Shown: positions 4,806 to 6,985 of the stretch, in pieces | Layout: every line of letters begins with the position of its first letter | How positions within the stretch are numbered: the stretch's first letter is position 1 | Origin: Oscillospiraceae bacterium | Lineage (GTDB): Bacteria > Bacillota > Clostridia > Saccharofermentanales > Saccharofermentanaceae | Reading direction: 5' to 3' | DNA: 6,985 nucleotides | Assembly (NCBI GenBank): GCA_902803695.1 | Contig: CADCQX010000112.1 | Coordinates: forward strand, 1 to 6,985 | Notes under the pieces: generated by a model | Told to the model about the DNA's origin: nothing | Databases searched by the model: none | Seen by the model: only the letters and a program-made list of their open reading frames with translations | Position numbers and translations under genes: made by a program

Positions 4806-5651
4806 ATGAAGGTTGTTTTGGCCGGAGCATACGGTAATTTGGGTGCGGATGTATTCAGGGCGTTGATAAGTAAGGGTCACGAAGTTGTCGCTCTTGACAT
4901 GGCTCAGAGGGACATAGGGATCGATTCAGGATTCGAATTTAAAAAGATTGACGTAACAGACCCTAAGACTCTTGAAGGTACTTGTGACGGAGCAGATGCG
5001 CTCATTACCACAGTTGGTCTTACCAAGGGATCTGCAACGATCAGCAATTACGACATCGATTTCAAGGGTAATCTGAATCTTCTTAATGAGGCAAAGAAGG
5101 CCGGGGTTAAGAACTTTGTCTATATTTCCGTTATCAAGGCGGATTCTGCTCCTGATGTTCCTATGGTGCATGCGAAGTACCTTTTCGAAGAGGAACTTAA
5201 GAAGAGCGGCCTTACGTATGTTATCCATCGTCCTACGGGATATTTCTATGACATCATCAAGGTGTTTAAGCCGATGATCGAGAAGGGCAAGGTAACGCTT
5301 CTCGGTAAGGACCCTGTATATGCCAATATCGTTTCCACGGAAGACTTCGCGGCATTTATAGTTGATCATATAACCGACGAGAATAAGACATATTCCGTCG
5401 GAGGCAAAGAAAAATATACATATGAAGAGATCGCCAGGATGTGCTTTGAGGCTGCAGGCAAAGAGCCTTTGATCAAGAGAGCATCACCTGCGATCTTTGA
5501 TATGCTCGCATTTGTCAATAAGCTGAAGAAAAACGGCAAGGAAGCTATCATTCGCTTTTCCAAGTGGACACTCACCCATGATATGGTGGGTGATACCGAA
5601 GTAGGTGAGATGAGCTTTGCTGAGTACATTAAGAAGAGCTTTACCAAATGA
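4806..5651 (+). CDS. Atypical short-chain dehydrogenase (NmrA/SDR-a5-like), NAD(P)-binding
   Basis: A 281-residue cytoplasmic protein with a Rossmann fold. KVVLAGAYGNLGADVFRAL (2-20) carries the nucleotide loop GxxGxxG (G7, G10, G13), and D31 at the end of strand 2 (EVVALD) suggests NAD rather than NADP. Strand 3 ends in DVTDP (49-53), and strand 5 reads KNFVYISVI (102-110). The classical YxxxK is replaced by the atypical pattern K124...E128 followed by SGLTYVIHRPTGYF (134-147), as in the NmrA/SDR-a5 group and complex I NDUFA9-like proteins. The C-terminal ~90 residues (TYSVGGKEKYTYEEIARMCF) form the substrate lobe. Substrate unknown; it may act as an oxidoreductase, isomerase or redox-sensing binding protein. 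It is the first gene of an operon divergent from the sigma gene, and its TGA overlaps the next ATG by 4 nt. Confidence 0.85.
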   Translation: MKVVLAGAYGNLGADVFRALISKGHEVVALDMAQRDIGIDSGFEFKKIDVTDPKTLEGTCDGADALITTVGLTKGSATISNYDIDFKGNLNLLNEAKKAGVKNFVYISVIKADSAPDVPMVHAKYLFEEELKKSGLTYVIHRPTGYFYDIIKVFKPMIEKGKVTLLGKDPVYANIVSTEDFAAFIVDHITDENKTYSVGGKEKYTYEEIARMCFEAAGKEPLIKRASPAIFDMLAFVNKLKKNGKEAIIRFSKWTLTHDMVGDTEVGEMSFAEYIKKSFTK

Positions 5652-6313
5652 TAGGCGAACTTAAAAAACGTGCGTCCGATATCTTGTTGAAGAGTAATGC
5701 CGTTCTTCTTCCGGAGGACGGATATACCAACATGAAATATCCGTCATTGATACCTCTCATGCGCTTTCGTGTCGATCAGTATAATGTCGACGGATTCGGA
5801 CATGTGATGATGATGCATACCACGACCAAGATGGGCATGGAACTTCTTACCATGTCATTTATGCCATCTGAGTCGGTGAACCTTCCGTATCTTCTGATAG
5901 ATGCGATGAGCATGAAGAAGAAACGCTGCGTATTTGTCGAGTATTATGGATGCGGAATGGAAGATCTTGTTGACCATTCGCTGAAGGAAGTATACGATAA
6001 ATGGAGTTTTCTTCCTGATTATATCGAGAAAGAAAATTGGTATATCAAGGAGAGAAGGCCGTATTCACTTATCAAATCAGGGGAAGAGAATGAGCTTACT
6101 GATATGGCGCTTGATTCAGTCAAGGCTTATCTCGGATCGATAAGTGAAGCAAAGATCGTTCCTGAGTACGAAGATAAACTCAGAAGCTTTAGGGAGAGAA
6201 TGATAGTAGAGGGTAATCCTTCGAGCAAGACACTCAACATGTTGTTGAAAAAGGATGGGGCAAGGGTGTTCATGGAGAGAGTGATAATGCCTATCGGAAG
6301 GAAAGAGGATTAA
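5648..6313 (+). CDS. Unknown 221-aa protein, possible bilin-reductase-like fold
   Basis: Not confidently recognised. There is no signal peptide or membrane segment, so it is probably cytoplasmic. The core (about residues 48-100) is strand-rich: FGHVMMMHTTTKMGMELLTM, then FMPSESVNLPYLLIDAMSM and KKKRCVFVEYYGCGMEDL. The order of a long strand pair, a P-x-x-x-x-NLPyLliD turn and a strand ending in E-Y-Y recalls ferredoxin-dependent bilin reductases and red chlorophyll catabolite reductase. This is a faint resemblance from memory, not a match. The C-terminal half is helical and basic. About 18 methionines in 221 residues is unusually many, clustered in residues 54-70. It overlaps the SDR gene by 4 nt (ATGA) and ends at the nucleotide before the start of an EFR1 redox protein, a natural electron donor, which is the main support for a redox role. 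Confidence 0.7.
   Translation: MIGELKKRASDILLKSNAVLLPEDGYTNMKYPSLIPLMRFRVDQYNVDGFGHVMMMHTTTKMGMELLTMSFMPSESVNLPYLLIDAMSMKKKRCVFVEYYGCGMEDLVDHSLKEVYDKWSFLPDYIEKENWYIKERRPYSLIKSGEENELTDMALDSVKAYLGSISEAKIVPEYEDKLRSFRERMIVEGNPSSKTLNMLLKKDGARVFMERVIMPIGRKED
6305..6309 (+). promoter_or_regulatory. Ribosome binding site of the EFR1 gene
   Basis: GAGGA inside the last codons of the preceding gene, 4 nt before ATG 6314. The start follows the preceding TAA with no gap, so translation is probably coupled. Confidence 0.55.
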
Positions 6314-6985
6314 ATGGTTTTATATTTTTCAGGTTCGGGAAACAGCAGATTTGTTGCTGAAAAGATCGCAGGTTCATTAGGCCAGGAAGCAATTAACATA
6401 ACAACTTACACTAAGAATAAACAGGCACCGGCTTTCACGGATGATGGGGTATATGTTTTCGCATGTCCGTCTTATATGTCGGCTCCGGCAAGATCAATGA
6501 CGGAGTTTATCGAGTCAGCGACATTTCCAAAGGATGCAAAGGCATTCTTTGTCGTTACGTGCGCTGTTTCCATGGGAATTTCCCCGAGAGTGTGTTCTGA
6601 ACTTTGCGAGAAGAAGGGTCTGGCGTATGTGGGAACTGCTCAGGTAGTCATGCCGCAGAACTATATCGCACTTTTTAAGATGCAAAGCGTGGAAGAGAAC
6701 AGAAAGATCGTTAATGACGCGATCCCGAATATAGATAAGATCGCCAATATGATCAAGAATGGTGAGAAGACCGATGATAAGGTGATCCGTTCCTTTGAAT
6801 ATGCTATCACAAAATGGGTCAGGGATGTCTATTACAAGGGCTTCATGAAGACAAAGAAGTTCAAAGCTACAGATGCATGCATCTCATGCGGAAAGTGCGT
6901 CAAAGTCTGTCCGCTTTCAAATATCAGCATGAGCGATAATAAGCCTGTCTGGGGTAAGGACTGTACTCACTGTATGGCCTGCATC
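6314..6985 (+). CDS. EFR1-type flavodoxin / 4Fe-4S ferredoxin protein, 3' end missing
   Basis: 224 codons are visible and the gene runs off the right edge; EFR1 proteins are usually around 260 residues, so perhaps 35-40 are missing. The N-terminal flavodoxin-like domain begins MVLYFSGSGNSRFVAEKIA; SGSGNSR is the FMN phosphate loop. YVFACPSYMSAPARSMTEFI and AFFVVTCAVSMG supply the other two FMN-contacting loops. The C-terminal ferredoxin domain shows a full CISCGKCVKVCP (C189, C192, C195, C199) and the first three cysteines of a second cluster, CTHCMAC (C217, C220, C223), just before the edge. Such proteins join FMN and two 4Fe-4S clusters to move electrons in the anaerobic cytoplasm. Directly following the unknown 221-aa gene, it is likely its electron partner (inference). 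Confidence 0.9.
   Translation, partial: MVLYFSGSGNSRFVAEKIAGSLGQEAINITTYTKNKQAPAFTDDGVYVFACPSYMSAPARSMTEFIESATFPKDAKAFFVVTCAVSMGISPRVCSELCEKKGLAYVGTAQVVMPQNYIALFKMQSVEENRKIVNDAIPNIDKIANMIKNGEKTDDKVIRSFEYAITKWVRDVYYKGFMKTKKFKATDACISCGKCVKVCPLSNISMSDNKPVWGKDCTHCMACI

Noticed and set aside
4926..5369. 147-codon minus-strand open frame inside the SDR gene
   Set aside because: Shadow of the SDR coding sequence, with no ribosome site or recognisable domain.
1..6985. CRISPR arrays, tRNA genes, transposases or phage genes
   Set aside because: No regularly spaced direct repeats, no cloverleaf-like segment and no transposase, integrase or phage structural motif were seen on either strand.

Overview
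The window looks like chromosomal DNA of an anaerobic gut or rumen Clostridia (Bacillota), probably Lachnospiraceae-like. This is inferred, not proven. The grounds are moderate, slightly AT-rich base composition, strong GGAGG-type ribosome sites, TATAAT/TTGAAA-type promoters, an ECF sigma/anti-sigma pair of the type common in Clostridia, and an EFR1-type flavodoxin/4Fe-4S protein. No rRNA, tRNA, CRISPR array, insertion sequence or integrase was seen.

Positions 1-2257 (+ strand) hold a tight run of small accessory genes. First is the 3' end of a DinB-like metal-binding protein. Next is a GNAT acetyltransferase fused in frame to a second conserved domain, and that domain is interrupted by an in-frame TAG at 1180-1182. 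Third is a class I SAM methyltransferase starting 2 nt after the end of the broken frame. Positions 2258-2407 have no good start codon, but the frame stays open for 49 codons and reads like protein: probably the tail of a decayed or truncated gene.

Positions 2395-3448 (+) hold two separately promoted genes of unknown function. One is a 194-aa soluble protein with a possible PH-like N-terminus, the other a 92-aa protein with three membrane segments. Between them lie a hairpin (probable terminator) and a promoter. Both genes use more C-ending codons than their neighbours.

Positions 3466-4706 (- strand) hold an ECF-type sigma factor and a single-pass membrane partner, probably its anti-sigma factor, overlapping by 4 nt. 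Upstream of the sigma gene is TGTAAC-N16-CGTC, a textbook ECF promoter layout, so the pair is probably self-activating.

Positions 4806-6985 (+) form a divergent operon. It encodes an atypical SDR (NmrA-like NAD(P)-binding protein), an unknown 221-aa protein that faintly recalls the ferredoxin-dependent bilin reductase fold, and an EFR1 flavodoxin/ferredoxin protein cut by the window end. The first two overlap by 4 nt and the third starts immediately after the second stop, so they are likely co-translated, and together they suggest a redox pathway. The most notable points are the internal TAG, the self-regulatory ECF promoter with two CCGG palindromes, and the SDR / unknown / EFR1 redox cassette.
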